Below, piece by piece: positions 1-8,224 of a DNA stretch of 24,503 nt (the stretch's first letter is position 1; the number at the start of each line of letters is the position of its first letter). The notes beneath the pieces are model-generated. The model saw only the letters and a program-made list of their open reading frames with translations. It made no database searches and had not been told where the DNA came from. The stretch is from Saprospiraceae bacterium (GTDB lineage: Bacteria > Bacteroidota > Bacteroidia > Chitinophagales > Saprospiraceae), in assembly GCA_014379065.1 (NCBI GenBank), contig JACMMM010000328.1, positions 1 to 24,503 on the forward strand, given 5' to 3'. Position numbers and translations under genes: made by a program.

Positions 1-13
1 AATCGCAATTGCC

Positions 14-2356
14 CTACCGCACCACCAGCTTCTTCTCCACCACCCCTTCTTCCGAACGAATTTGCAGGGTGTACACTCCGCTTGCCCAATCCGACACTTC
101 CAAATGGGTATTGCGCGTACCTGAAGGCTGTATTTCGCGCACTTTTTGCCCTAGGCTGTTCAGCACTTCAATGGACACCACGTGGAGATCGGAGGTGTAA
201 AGTTCGACTGCATCAGTAGCGGGATTTGGACTGAGCAGAACCTTGGATTGGAGTATTTCTTCTTGCGTACCCGTGGTTTCGAGTGTTTTTATCCAAAGGG
301 TGTCTTGTGCCACAGGTGCCGATATTTCAAACTTGTTGCCGTTTTTATCAATGGCTCTCAAGCCCCGGATGGGCACGACGAAAGGAATGGTTTTGTTTTC
401 TCCACGAGCAATAACGTCAATGATGATGATGACATCCGTACGGAAAGTAAGGTTTGCTATTCGGCCATATCCATTGACCGCAAGCCCGTTCTTTCGAGTC
501 AAGCCAATGTCTAATTGAGAACGTTCGTGCAAGTCCTTTGAAAGCCAAAGCAAGTGGTTTGTAGAGCCAAAAAAGTCACTGTCATAATCGGCATCGGGGT
601 TATGGTACACATATTCAGGATACCGAAGGGCAAACGCCAAACCATAAAGTCCGTATGCGGGCTGACTGGGGCTGCCCACCCTTAACCATGCATTGATTTC
701 AACTGGAGCGGGATTGTTCGGATCCACCACAATGGTATCCTTTTCAAATTCAAGTCGCAATTGTGGCAACCCAAGCAAAGAAGCCACTTCAGTGGTATCA
801 ATAGCAGTATAATGTTGGGTGATCACATCGGCATCAAATTCGTTCACCGAGCCATCTCCGTTGCAGTCCAAGTGTTTGTAATTGACGGTTTCAGCCACAC
901 TTTTATCCCAGTTTGGTGCAAATTGAGGACTCCATGTCGTGGTGGCTTCTGGTCGAGGTGCGCCGGTGCTGTAATGTCCTACGCCAAGGTTTAGCAAGTC
1001 GTACACGTTTGCCCGATAGTCGCGGTCTGCATCACCCGGCAATACATAGTCTGTGGCCAAGGGCAGCTCTTCGATTACCATACTCATGGCATCCGTCACC
1101 AGCAGTTGCGTTACGGAAGAAATACATCCATAAGTGCTCCACACCGTCAGATTGGTGCGGTAGATACCCGGATCATCATACGGGTGCAAAATAGTGTCCC
1201 AGTTCGTGCCTTCCCAAAGCGGGCTGCCATCTCCAAAATCCAATTGGGCAAAGGTGTAATTGCCATTGGTCAAGTTGCAGAACTGCGCTATGTAGCCATC
1301 ATCCGGCGAACCGCTCAGGATTTTCGCCTGAAGTTTTGTTTGGCACGTGCCAAAAACCGACCCACACTCGCCTGCCCACCACTGCGAAAGTCCATTGGAC
1401 ATTGCTTCACATTCGTTGGAATAGGTATTGCCATCGCAGCCACATACGGGGGCATACAATTGTGAAGGCCCGGGGCAAAGCGTGGTCACATCCGCCAAAA
1501 CTGGGTTGATACAAGCAGACTCTGCCACCGTCAGGTTTTGACAGCGGGTGGCGCTGCACAAACTTCCATCAAAAAGATTGCGGACCTGATAGTTAGCACA
1601 TATTGTGTAATCTCCATACCCCGGCAGCTGCGTCGAAAAAGCCGGTGATTCTGAAATGATTTGGCTTGACTTGTTCGTGTACCATTGCACCCCTTCCAAA
1701 ACCAAATTCGCATCATTGGTCGAAGGATATATTTTCCCTTGCAACTCTGTTCCAATCGCCGTCACCTGAATGTCAAACCCGCACCAATTGTAGTCCTGAC
1801 TGCTGGCCGCAAATGTGATGCAGTTTTGAACACTGCAGCCAAAGGCATCGGACACTGTCAGACAAACGACAAAGTTCCCTTCGGATGGGAAAGTATGTTC
1901 CACATGTTCGCCGCTATCGGTTTGTCCGTCGCCAAAATTCCAATGACAGGTTTGCGTCGAAGCGTCATAAATATTGGCCACGAATTTGTACCTGAGCAAC
2001 TGCTGCACAACGGGAATACGGACAAACTGAGCTTTGCAGGGCAGCTTTTCAGAGGTACAGGTAAGCGCCACTACAGGAAGCCCCCCTGCCTGGCATCCCG
2101 TAGGCAATTGGGCAGCTTCCGCATTAAATGTAAAAGTCTGGCCACCAGAAAGCCCGGCAGTTCCCTCAACGGCACGAAGGTTCTGGCCATTGTCGAGGTC
2201 AATAATTTTTACGCCACATCCGGGAATTACGCCCGATACCCTACCAACACGGTCACATTGCCCAGCCAATGGGCTGGAAGAAAAGTTTGCCGCAAGCAGC
2301 AACAACAGAAAGTAGACATGCTTTTGCATCTGCTTACAAGTTTGAGAATGTTCCAT
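14..2356 (-). CDS. Secreted modular protein: PKD, Kazal, dockerin-like, cohesin-like, T9SS type A sorting domain
   Basis: 780 residues, probably exported and anchored or released at the cell surface by the type IX secretion system. Modules in order: signal peptide (hydrophobic stretch about 16-31, ending LAGQ), PKD at about 110-183 (WNFGDG and the CLTVSDAFGC strand), a six-cysteine Kazal-type inhibitor domain at about 282-331 (PVCGCDGNTYSNEC), a second PKD at about 340-420 (LDFGDGSP), a dockerin-like pair of Ca-binding segments at about 439-518 (GDADRDYRANVYDLLNLG and DCNGDGSVNEFD), a cohesin-like beta region at about 530-645, and a type A C-terminal sorting domain from about 705 (LSPNPATD ... 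GVYTLQI) ending in VVEKKLVVR. Kazal domains inhibit serine proteases; PKD domains are spacers or adhesion modules. Met10 is an alternative start giving a more compact signal peptide. It stands alone on the minus strand, divergent from the next gene. Dockerin/cohesin assignments are inference; export and sorting are firm. Confidence 0.85.
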   Translation of the reverse strand: MEHSQTCKQMQKHVYFLLLLLAANFSSSPLAGQCDRVGRVSGVIPGCGVKIIDLDNGQNLRAVEGTAGLSGGQTFTFNAEAAQLPTGCQAGGLPVVALTCTSEKLPCKAQFVRIPVVQQLLRYKFVANIYDASTQTCHWNFGDGQTDSGEHVEHTFPSEGNFVVCLTVSDAFGCSVQNCITFAASSQDYNWCGFDIQVTAIGTELQGKIYPSTNDANLVLEGVQWYTNKSSQIISESPAFSTQLPGYGDYTICANYQVRNLFDGSLCSATRCQNLTVAESACINPVLADVTTLCPGPSQLYAPVCGCDGNTYSNECEAMSNGLSQWWAGECGSVFGTCQTKLQAKILSGSPDDGYIAQFCNLTNGNYTFAQLDFGDGSPLWEGTNWDTILHPYDDPGIYRTNLTVWSTYGCISSVTQLLVTDAMSMVIEELPLATDYVLPGDADRDYRANVYDLLNLGVGHYSTGAPRPEATTTWSPQFAPNWDKSVAETVNYKHLDCNGDGSVNEFDADVITQHYTAIDTTEVASLLGLPQLRLEFEKDTIVVDPNNPAPVEINAWLRVGSPSQPAYGLYGLAFALRYPEYVYHNPDADYDSDFFGSTNHLLWLSKDLHERSQLDIGLTRKNGLAVNGYGRIANLTFRTDVIIIIDVIARGENKTIPFVVPIRGLRAIDKNGNKFEISAPVAQDTLWIKTLETTGTQEEILQSKVLLSPNPATDAVELYTSDLHVVSIEVLNSLGQKVREIQPSGTRNTHLEVSDWASGVYTLQIRSEEGVVEKKLVVR

Positions 2357-2572
2357 AAGACGGATTAAAATAGGGTAATGTTGGGACGGTTGCCTTCAAT
2401 GGATATTTACTTTACAAAGGTTAGGATTTTTTTGCTGTAGAACAAAAACAATTTTCCGAACTTGCCGGAGGTTTTTTTTGTAGCGCTTTATTCTAAAAGT
2501 TTGATCTTCAAAAGATTAAGTGATCATAGTCAATTGTGATAAAATAGATCAATTCTTTGACCATTTACCAAA

Positions 2573-4009
2573 ATGTTCAGCGAAAAACTCCTTTCCATCC
2601 TTCAAACCCTCTCGAAAGTAGAGCGCAACCGCTTTCGGAAGTATCTGCTTTCGCCATACCTGAACGATCAGCCTGACCTAATCCTGCTCTTCGACGCTTC
2701 GGACAAAGCTCTCCGAGACGATACATTCAAACAACTAGAGCGCCAACAGGTGTGGCAAAAGCTGTACCCGAATAAGCCTTACAATGATGCTCATCTGCGC
2801 CGTCTCGCCTCTGACCTCAATCAAATGGCCTTGCGATTTCTTTCTGCCGAAGCCAGAAGCCAAAATCCGCTAGCTGAAGCACTCGACTTGCAACGGCTTT
2901 TAGAAAAGCCAGAACTCAAAAAACACCTGACTGGCATAGAACGCAACATCAGCCACCTGCTTGACCAAGTGTCTGGGCAATCCACCGAATTTTACCTCGC
3001 ACAATTTAATCTCCATAATAACATAGCCAATAGGGCCGCAAAAAACCTGTCCGCTACCGGTTACGCGCAGAAACTGCCTACTGCCGATTTCTACTTGGAG
3101 TGTTTTTACCTCTCCCAAAAGTTAGAACTCTACGTCGGCTGGCTACTTTATCAAGGTTCAAGGGTTGCTGAAAAAGCCGTGGAATTGCCCGCTGGTTTCT
3201 GGGAACATCTTGAAAGCAACCAGTTTGAGTACGTCCCATTGTTAACAGTTTATCGTCGGGTCGTGGATTGCCTAATCGAGCCTGAAAATGAGATAGGATT
3301 CAAAGATTTATTAGAAAGTCTCGAGGAACAAGCAGAACATTTGGCAAAAGACGACCTACGCAAATGCTATTTCATCGCTCAAAACTACTGTGCCCTAAAA
3401 ATAAACCAAGGGAAGCGGGAGTATTACAGGGACATGTTTGATGTTTTTAAAAAAATCATCCAAAAAGGAATTCTATTGGAGGAAGGTATGCTCTCGGAAG
3501 GCATTTTTAAAAACATCGTCACAGTAGGTTTGGGGGTAGGAGAGTTCGAATGGATTGAGAAATTTATCGAAGATTATGCCATGTACCTTCCTGCAGGTAC
3601 GCGTGAAAATGCACGCACTTTCAACCTTGCATACCTTTTCTTTTATCAAAAAAGATACTCCAGAGTTTTAGAACTGCTTCAAAATGTAGAGTACAACGAT
3701 GTGGTTTATGTGCTAGGCTCTAAGATTATTCTGATTCAAACCTATTACGAACTCAATGAAATTTTGACACTGGACTCACTGATTGACAGCTTTCGTATCT
3801 ATTTGAGACGGAATAAGGTAATCTCTAAAAATTTAAAACGCGAGTACATAAATTACCTTGGTTTTGTCAAAAAACTGATGGGGCTTAGCGGGGTTGAGAA
3901 AAAAGCTTTGGCAAAATTTAGAGAAAAAATAATGGCAACAACATCACCCACACATAAAAAATGGTTGCTGGAAAAAATTGACCTTATAGCTAGTCGCACA
4001 AAAAAATAA
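2573..4009 (+). CDS. Hypothetical helical protein, TPR-like, Bacteroidota
   Basis: 478 residues with no signal peptide or membrane segment, so probably cytoplasmic. I do not recognise a named family. The sequence is almost entirely amphipathic helix with many Leu/Tyr/Phe pairs and repeating helical hairpins (for example the stretch around residues 330-400, NLAYLFFYQKRYSRVLELL), which suggests a TPR-like or other alpha-solenoid scaffold. It begins MFSEKLLSILQTLSKVERNRF, which may be a short docking segment. No catalytic motif is visible. The ATG is the natural start after the divergent intergenic region. The second half of the gene is visibly richer in A/T than the first. The PagL-like gene starts 27 bases after the stop on the same strand, so the two could be co-transcribed, but nothing links their functions. 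Confidence 0.8.
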   Translation: MFSEKLLSILQTLSKVERNRFRKYLLSPYLNDQPDLILLFDASDKALRDDTFKQLERQQVWQKLYPNKPYNDAHLRRLASDLNQMALRFLSAEARSQNPLAEALDLQRLLEKPELKKHLTGIERNISHLLDQVSGQSTEFYLAQFNLHNNIANRAAKNLSATGYAQKLPTADFYLECFYLSQKLELYVGWLLYQGSRVAEKAVELPAGFWEHLESNQFEYVPLLTVYRRVVDCLIEPENEIGFKDLLESLEEQAEHLAKDDLRKCYFIAQNYCALKINQGKREYYRDMFDVFKKIIQKGILLEEGMLSEGIFKNIVTVGLGVGEFEWIEKFIEDYAMYLPAGTRENARTFNLAYLFFYQKRYSRVLELLQNVEYNDVVYVLGSKIILIQTYYELNEILTLDSLIDSFRIYLRRNKVISKNLKREYINYLGFVKKLMGLSGVEKKALAKFREKIMATTSPTHKKWLLEKIDLIASRTKK

Positions 4010-4036
4010 GGCATGCAATCACTTAGATAGCAATAT

Positions 4037-5173
4037 TTGCCAAATATTTTAACGCTTGTGCCGCTCAGAATTATCATAGTCCTCTTATTTGTATGCTGGG
4101 CAACCACGCTCCCGGCACAAAGAATTTCCTTTGATGCCACGGTCTATCAAGGCTCTGTCTGGCGGCATACACCCAAGCTCAGCACTCAATCCGGCGAACC
4201 CATCGGTGGTCAGGAAATTGGATTGCGGGTTCATAGCACAGGACGCCGAGACTGGCAAGCATGGCAGCATTACCCCGCATTTGGTCTCTCAATCGGGCAT
4301 TTCCGCCTCGGCAAAGGCTCGCATGGCGATGCATTCGCTCTAATTCCCCATCTGAGCATTCCTTTGATTCGGGCGGGCAGATGGGCCGCTTATTTCCGGG
4401 TCGGCACGGGCTTGGCTTGGGTGACGCAGCCCTACGATTGGTTCGACAATCCAGGTCAAAACGCCATCGGTTCGCATTGGAACAACATCACGCAATTTCG
4501 TCTAGGTGCGGAGTTTCGCGCCGCTCCACACCTGCGTTTCAGTGCAGGCGGCGGCATGACCCATTTTTCCAATGGCGGCTCGGCTTTGCCCAATCTTGGC
4601 GTAAATATTTTTTCAGGATGGGCGGGAGCGGCCTGGCTGCTTCAACCTTTGAAAAAAGAAGATTTACAACCCGCAAAAACAAGCAAACGCGCCGTGCAAC
4701 GGCGTTTCGGCGGACAATGTCAGGGAGGAATTGCGCTGTTAGAAATCGCCTCCTTTGATGGCCCAAAACACGCCGTTTGGATCGCAACCGCATCAGGGTA
4801 TTTCCAAATCAGCCGCATCAACCGAGTCCTACTGGGCGTGGATTATGAATCCAACCGAGCCATTTATGAGTGGGGTCTCCATTCAGCCCGGTTCAGCGAC
4901 GAGGCCGCTGCGCGACAAGGCTCCACACGCCTGGCGGTTTTTGCAGCGGATGAGTTTTTGTTCGGCGACATTAGCCTCGTGCTTCAAGCCGGAAAGTATG
5001 TAGGCAATAACATCAACCAATTTGTCCCAAAAGCAAGTTATGCCAAACTCTCTGCCCGGTACTATTTACCAGCCCTTTTGGGCAAGGACCTGAGGCCTTT
5101 TGTGGGGATTTCAATTAAAGCGCACCAGTTTACGGCAGAGTATATTTCGGGGAATGTGGGGTTGTCGTTTTGA
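4037..5173 (+). CDS. Acyloxyacyl hydrolase (PagL-type lipid A deacylase family), outer membrane
   Basis: 378 residues. Signal peptide ends near residue 28 (LLFVCWATTLPAQ), followed by alternating beta-strand sequence typical of an outer-membrane barrel. The motif THFSNG (His176, Ser178) matches the His-x-Ser-Asn active-site segment of PagL, which removes a 3-O acyl chain from lipid A in the outer membrane. In Pseudomonas PagL, as I remember it, the catalytic Glu lies 12 residues after the Ser; the equivalent residue here is Asn190. The protein is about twice the length of proteobacterial PagL, with a second beta-rich half (about 205-378), as in the long Bacteroidota members. There is no ATG: the frame opens after a stop at 4028-4030, the first usable codon is TTG at 4037, and GTG at 4058 is the alternative, giving a shorter signal-peptide n-region. 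Family call good, activity uncertain. Confidence 0.75.
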   Translation: MPNILTLVPLRIIIVLLFVCWATTLPAQRISFDATVYQGSVWRHTPKLSTQSGEPIGGQEIGLRVHSTGRRDWQAWQHYPAFGLSIGHFRLGKGSHGDAFALIPHLSIPLIRAGRWAAYFRVGTGLAWVTQPYDWFDNPGQNAIGSHWNNITQFRLGAEFRAAPHLRFSAGGGMTHFSNGGSALPNLGVNIFSGWAGAAWLLQPLKKEDLQPAKTSKRAVQRRFGGQCQGGIALLEIASFDGPKHAVWIATASGYFQISRINRVLLGVDYESNRAIYEWGLHSARFSDEAAARQGSTRLAVFAADEFLFGDISLVLQAGKYVGNNINQFVPKASYAKLSARYYLPALLGKDLRPFVGISIKAHQFTAEYISGNVGLSF

Positions 5174-5434
5174 ACAATTGGTATTCGATATTTCATTAAA
5201 AACAAAGACTTGCACCGGGTTTGGGTTGTGGCAGGAATGTAAAAGTGGTTGGGCTTGAAGCTATTCGACCGCTTGATGGGGTTTTGGACGGACTTGCCGA
5301 TTGCCTCGAATTCTTCGCCATGCTCAGAATACCCTCGAGATTGATTTCTTGCATAAAAAGCGTTCAGATTTCTATATTCAGATTTTGAAGAGATCATGAA
5401 ATCTGTAATGGATCAGCGTATTCAAAAAAATTTA

Positions 5435-7105
5435 TTATTTACCGCGAACCACTCGAAAGCCAACGTATCTAAAAGTGCTTCTTGGGGAATTCATATATCT
5501 GAATTTTGATTCGCACGCGCTAATGCCTAAAAAAAAGCTGCCACCTCTAACTACTTTTGAATCTGGAGAATTCTGGTCGGGCCAGTAACGGTCCCAACAC
5601 CATTCAAACACATTTCCACTCATATCATTTATATTAAGCTCATTGCCAAGTTTTTCTCCGACTTTGTGGGTTCTCCCTCCCGCATTATTTTCGCTCCAAG
5701 CAACTTGATTTAAATCGTTACTCCCAGCATATAAATATTTCTTTGATGCATTCCCTCCCCGTGCAGCATACTCCCATTCTGTTTCCATAGGCAAGCGATA
5801 CCCATTACTTTCTTTATCCATTTCAACGTTGTCATCTAAAATTATATAGGCAGGAGAAAAACCTTGCTTATAGCTAAGCCAATTACAGTATTTCACGACG
5901 TCAAACCAGGTTACATTGATCACAGGTTGTTTATTCCGTCCCCATCCTTCATCTCGGGGTTTGTTAATTTTCATATCCTCACAATAGAGATCGTATTCGT
6001 CAAATGTTACTTCAGTTTTTCCTATATAAAAATCATTAATTAAAAATTGCTGTTTATTATCACCCATCTGAAACGTCCCTCCTGTTACGAGCACCATATC
6101 ATTCGGCATATCCTCCGCTTTTTTCTTGGTTTTGGTAGGTGGGACTGCCAATTTTAAGCGGGCAATAGCCGCTTCTGCTTCTTCCGTGTAAAGGCAAAGA
6201 TTGCAATCGCGGAGATATTGTCGGTAAGCAGCGAGGGTGTTGGAGGATTGGGCTTGTCGCCATTGGGCCTTGTCCTGATCGGCAGCGCCTCCCTCTGGGG
6301 GAACGGGTGTTGCACAACCATTTTTTCGCACAAAAACAAAATCACCAAATGTGCTTCGCACAAAATCGCCCCAAACTGGACGTGGATCGCGGAACTGATC
6401 TAGGGTGGCAGTCAATTCGGCAAAAGAAAGCAGCCCATCCTCGCCGTAACCCTGCTGGAAAGCGCGGTGCCACTGGGCCGCAAAATCGCTTTTGGCGGGT
6501 ACCCGCTGGTCGCCCCCGGCAGCCACGTATTTGCGGGTTTGGTCGCGGCCAGCAAAAGCGGCTTTTACGCGGGCCTGGCAGTCGTCACCGGTTTCCCAGG
6601 GTGCTGCGCCGGGCTTGTCGCGGCTGCTACTAAAAATACCCGAATAACAAGCATCCAAAGATATCAGCACCCGGCGGCAGGGGATAGAGGCGGTTATCTC
6701 GGCCAATTGGCTGTGTGCCAGCCAGCTTTCGTAAATGGGATCGTTGTAAAGCCCGTCTTTGGGGATGAGGTAGCCTTTGTCGCTGCCCGCATCGTGGTAG
6801 CCGTGCATGGAGAAAAAGAGTAGCAGTTGGTCGTCAGGGCCATACTTTTTGCCCTTGTACTCACCGAGAGTGCGCAGGATATCAGCGCGTCTGGCATCTG
6901 TTACAATGCGTACCTCGAAGTCGTAGTCATCACGGAGGTCGGCCGCAAGCAGGTTCACTTCAGAGGGGGCATCCGGGAGCGATTTCCAGCCATGGTCAAA
7001 TTTTGAAGCGACGAAAAAGACGGCGTAATCCTTACCCGTGCGGAGAGGCTGGGCGGCAAGCGTCGAGGCAGAGAGGAGAAGGAATAAAAGTTGAGATATT
7101 TTCAT
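5435..7105 (-). CDS. Exported caspase-like (C14) peptidase fused to a formylglycine-generating-enzyme-fold domain
   Basis: 556 residues. Signal peptide 1-19 (LLSASTLAAQ) puts the protein in the periplasm or outside. Residues about 25-260 are a caspase/metacaspase-type p20 fold with the catalytic pair His101 (FFSMHGYHD) and Cys153 (SLDACYSG). A helical spacer at about 275-320 (NTLAAYRQYL ... EAEAAIARL) leads to an FGE-sulfatase/C-type-lectin-like fold at about 333-556, with MVLVTGGTFQMGD at its start, GYRLPMETEWEYAARGG, the signature GNVFEWCWD, and a final GFRVVRG. Of the two FGE active-site cysteines, only the first position (Cys531) is kept; the second is Arg536. The domain is therefore more likely a binding module than a formylglycine generator. 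The coding sequence changes from G/C-rich (caspase part) to strongly A/T-rich near 6110, at the domain border, which suggests domain acquisition. The gene follows a large inverted repeat and appears monocistronic. Confidence 0.88.
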   Translation of the reverse strand: MKISQLLFLLLSASTLAAQPLRTGKDYAVFFVASKFDHGWKSLPDAPSEVNLLAADLRDDYDFEVRIVTDARRADILRTLGEYKGKKYGPDDQLLLFFSMHGYHDAGSDKGYLIPKDGLYNDPIYESWLAHSQLAEITASIPCRRVLISLDACYSGIFSSSRDKPGAAPWETGDDCQARVKAAFAGRDQTRKYVAAGGDQRVPAKSDFAAQWHRAFQQGYGEDGLLSFAELTATLDQFRDPRPVWGDFVRSTFGDFVFVRKNGCATPVPPEGGAADQDKAQWRQAQSSNTLAAYRQYLRDCNLCLYTEEAEAAIARLKLAVPPTKTKKKAEDMPNDMVLVTGGTFQMGDNKQQFLINDFYIGKTEVTFDEYDLYCEDMKINKPRDEGWGRNKQPVINVTWFDVVKYCNWLSYKQGFSPAYIILDDNVEMDKESNGYRLPMETEWEYAARGGNASKKYLYAGSNDLNQVAWSENNAGGRTHKVGEKLGNELNINDMSGNVFEWCWDRYWPDQNSPDSKVVRGGSFFLGISACESKFRYMNSPRSTFRYVGFRVVRGK

Positions 7106-7174
7106 GGTTTGTGCAAAAAAACATGGGTCAAAAGTGGTGATACGGTCTCAAGCCTGATGTATCATCTTAAATTT

Positions 7175-7325
7175 TTTTGATTGACGATTAATAGATTACA
7201 TGATTGTTGATTTTTGATGGCATGTAAGATTGGCAATGTCTGATGTACCCCTTCCATCAACCTTAAAACATCTCACATTACATCAAAAATCAACAATCAT
7301 GTAATCTATTAATCGTCAATCAAAA
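7175..7325. repeat. Long inverted repeat (45-bp perfect arms)
   Basis: 7175-7219 is exactly complementary to 7281-7325. The pairing continues inward through 7220-7230 and 7270-7280 with three mismatches, leaving a loop of about 39 nt. It starts 26 bases after the stop codon of the minus-strand DUF4129 gene and ends about 70 bases before the start of the caspase/FGE gene. There is no U-tract on either strand. It could be a transcription-end hairpin or the relic of a small mobile element; perfect arms of this length suggest recent origin or active maintenance. Confidence 0.93.
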
Positions 7326-7350
7326 CGAACTAGCTACAAATGAGCGGCTT

Positions 7351-8130
7351 TTAAATCTCCCCCAACAGCGCCTTAAACTCCGGCTCCAACCGTGCAAACT
7401 CCTCCACCGTAAGCGGCTGATTCCCGTACCATACCCGCTCATACTGTCGCGTGGCATCGCGGAACTGCGCTCCCAAACGGTGGTTGCGCATTTCACGCAG
7501 GTAGTCACGATTGGTCTTTTCTTTTGACCAAACGATGGCCTCTTTTTCGGATAACTGCTTGATGGTCTGCAAAAAATAAAGCCGCACGGCCAAGGGCCAA
7601 TTGGACGCAGCGAGGGCTTCGCGAAGGAAGCGTTCTAGGTCCGTTTCGTGGATGTATTCGTCCAGATTGGCGAGCGTAATTTCCGTGCCGTCGCGGGAGA
7701 GCGTGCGGTTGCGCGGGGTCTGCATCATCCAATAAATACCGTAGGCGATCATGCAAAGCGCAAAAATAATGGCCACCATCTGAAGCAGACTACCTAACCC
7801 CTGCGTCAGTCCCGTCCAGTCGAATTGCGGTTCTGGCTCATTGGCTTCGCGTTTTTTGCGCTCTTTGGGTGGGTTTGGCACGTCTTTACTGTAATCCATC
7901 CCCTTGGCAGCCTTATCCCACTCATCTCCACGGACTTCTCGGAGCGCAAGGGGCGCAAGCGGTGGGGCGGTGTACGGCTCACGTACATAATCTTCTTCCA
8001 CCATTTCATCCTCCTCAAGATAGGCAGTGTCGGCAGCGATTTCGACTGCTTGCAAGGAGTCTTCCAGCACTTCTTCAACCTGTGCCGAAAGCGCGAACGG
8101 GAAAAAGAAAAGGAAAAGGATGTGTTTCAT
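7351..8130 (-). CDS. DUF4129 domain membrane protein
   Basis: 259 residues from the ATG at 8128-8130, chosen because it begins a clean signal peptide (MKHILFLFFFPFALSAQ). The open frame extends upstream to 8334, but that part would overlap the preceding gene and translate a palindrome, so it is not credible. After an acidic, Glu-rich segment (about 20-55) and a Lys/Arg-rich linker there is one membrane helix at about residues 111-130 (LLQMVAIIFALCMIAYGIYW). The C-terminal cytoplasmic DUF4129 domain contains LREALAASNWPLAVRLYFL and the VWYGNQPL segment. In Bacteroidota such proteins are usually encoded with SpoIIM/DUF95, RDD, MoxR-type ATPase and DUF58 genes; here only the SpoIIM-like gene precedes it, 94 bases away, probably in the same operon. 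The molecular function of the family is not established. Confidence 0.82.
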   Translation of the reverse strand: MKHILFLFFFPFALSAQVEEVLEDSLQAVEIAADTAYLEEDEMVEEDYVREPYTAPPLAPLALREVRGDEWDKAAKGMDYSKDVPNPPKERKKREANEPEPQFDWTGLTQGLGSLLQMVAIIFALCMIAYGIYWMMQTPRNRTLSRDGTEITLANLDEYIHETDLERFLREALAASNWPLAVRLYFLQTIKQLSEKEAIVWSKEKTNRDYLREMRNHRLGAQFRDATRQYERVWYGNQPLTVEEFARLEPEFKALLGEI

Positions 8131-8150
8131 TTTTGAAAACCGTGTGTAAT

Positions 8151-8182
8151 AGAAGTGACACTTTTTAAAAAGTGTCACTTCT
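8151..8182. repeat. Perfect 32-bp palindrome between SpoIIM-like and DUF4129 genes
   Basis: 16 bases at 8151-8166 are exactly complementary to 8167-8182, so the site is a palindrome with no spacer; the central T5A5 would form the loop. It lies in the 94-base gap between two minus-strand genes. No U-tract follows on either strand, so it is not a classical intrinsic terminator. It could be a processing, stability or attenuation hairpin within the operon. Confidence 0.9.
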
Positions 8183-8224
8183 GCTTGGCTGAAAAGTCTA
8201 ATGTCCAAAGTCCAACATCCAAAG

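Noticed and set aside
1685..2368. 227-residue plus-strand frame across the start of the first gene
   Set aside because: Antisense to the PKD and signal-peptide coding sequence; no family features.
2357..2572. Promoter for the divergent first gene (AACCTTTG on the minus strand near 2415)
   Set aside because: The box has one base too many between TA and TTTG and no -33 element, so it was not listed.
5174..5434. Possible remnant of an FGE-type end or diversity-generating retroelement template downstream of the caspase/FGE gene (minus-strand frame reading SKSEYRNLNAFYARNQS near 5340-5395)
   Set aside because: The resemblance to the gene's C-terminus is short and weak, there is no near-identical copy with adenine-specific differences, and no reverse transcriptase is in the window.
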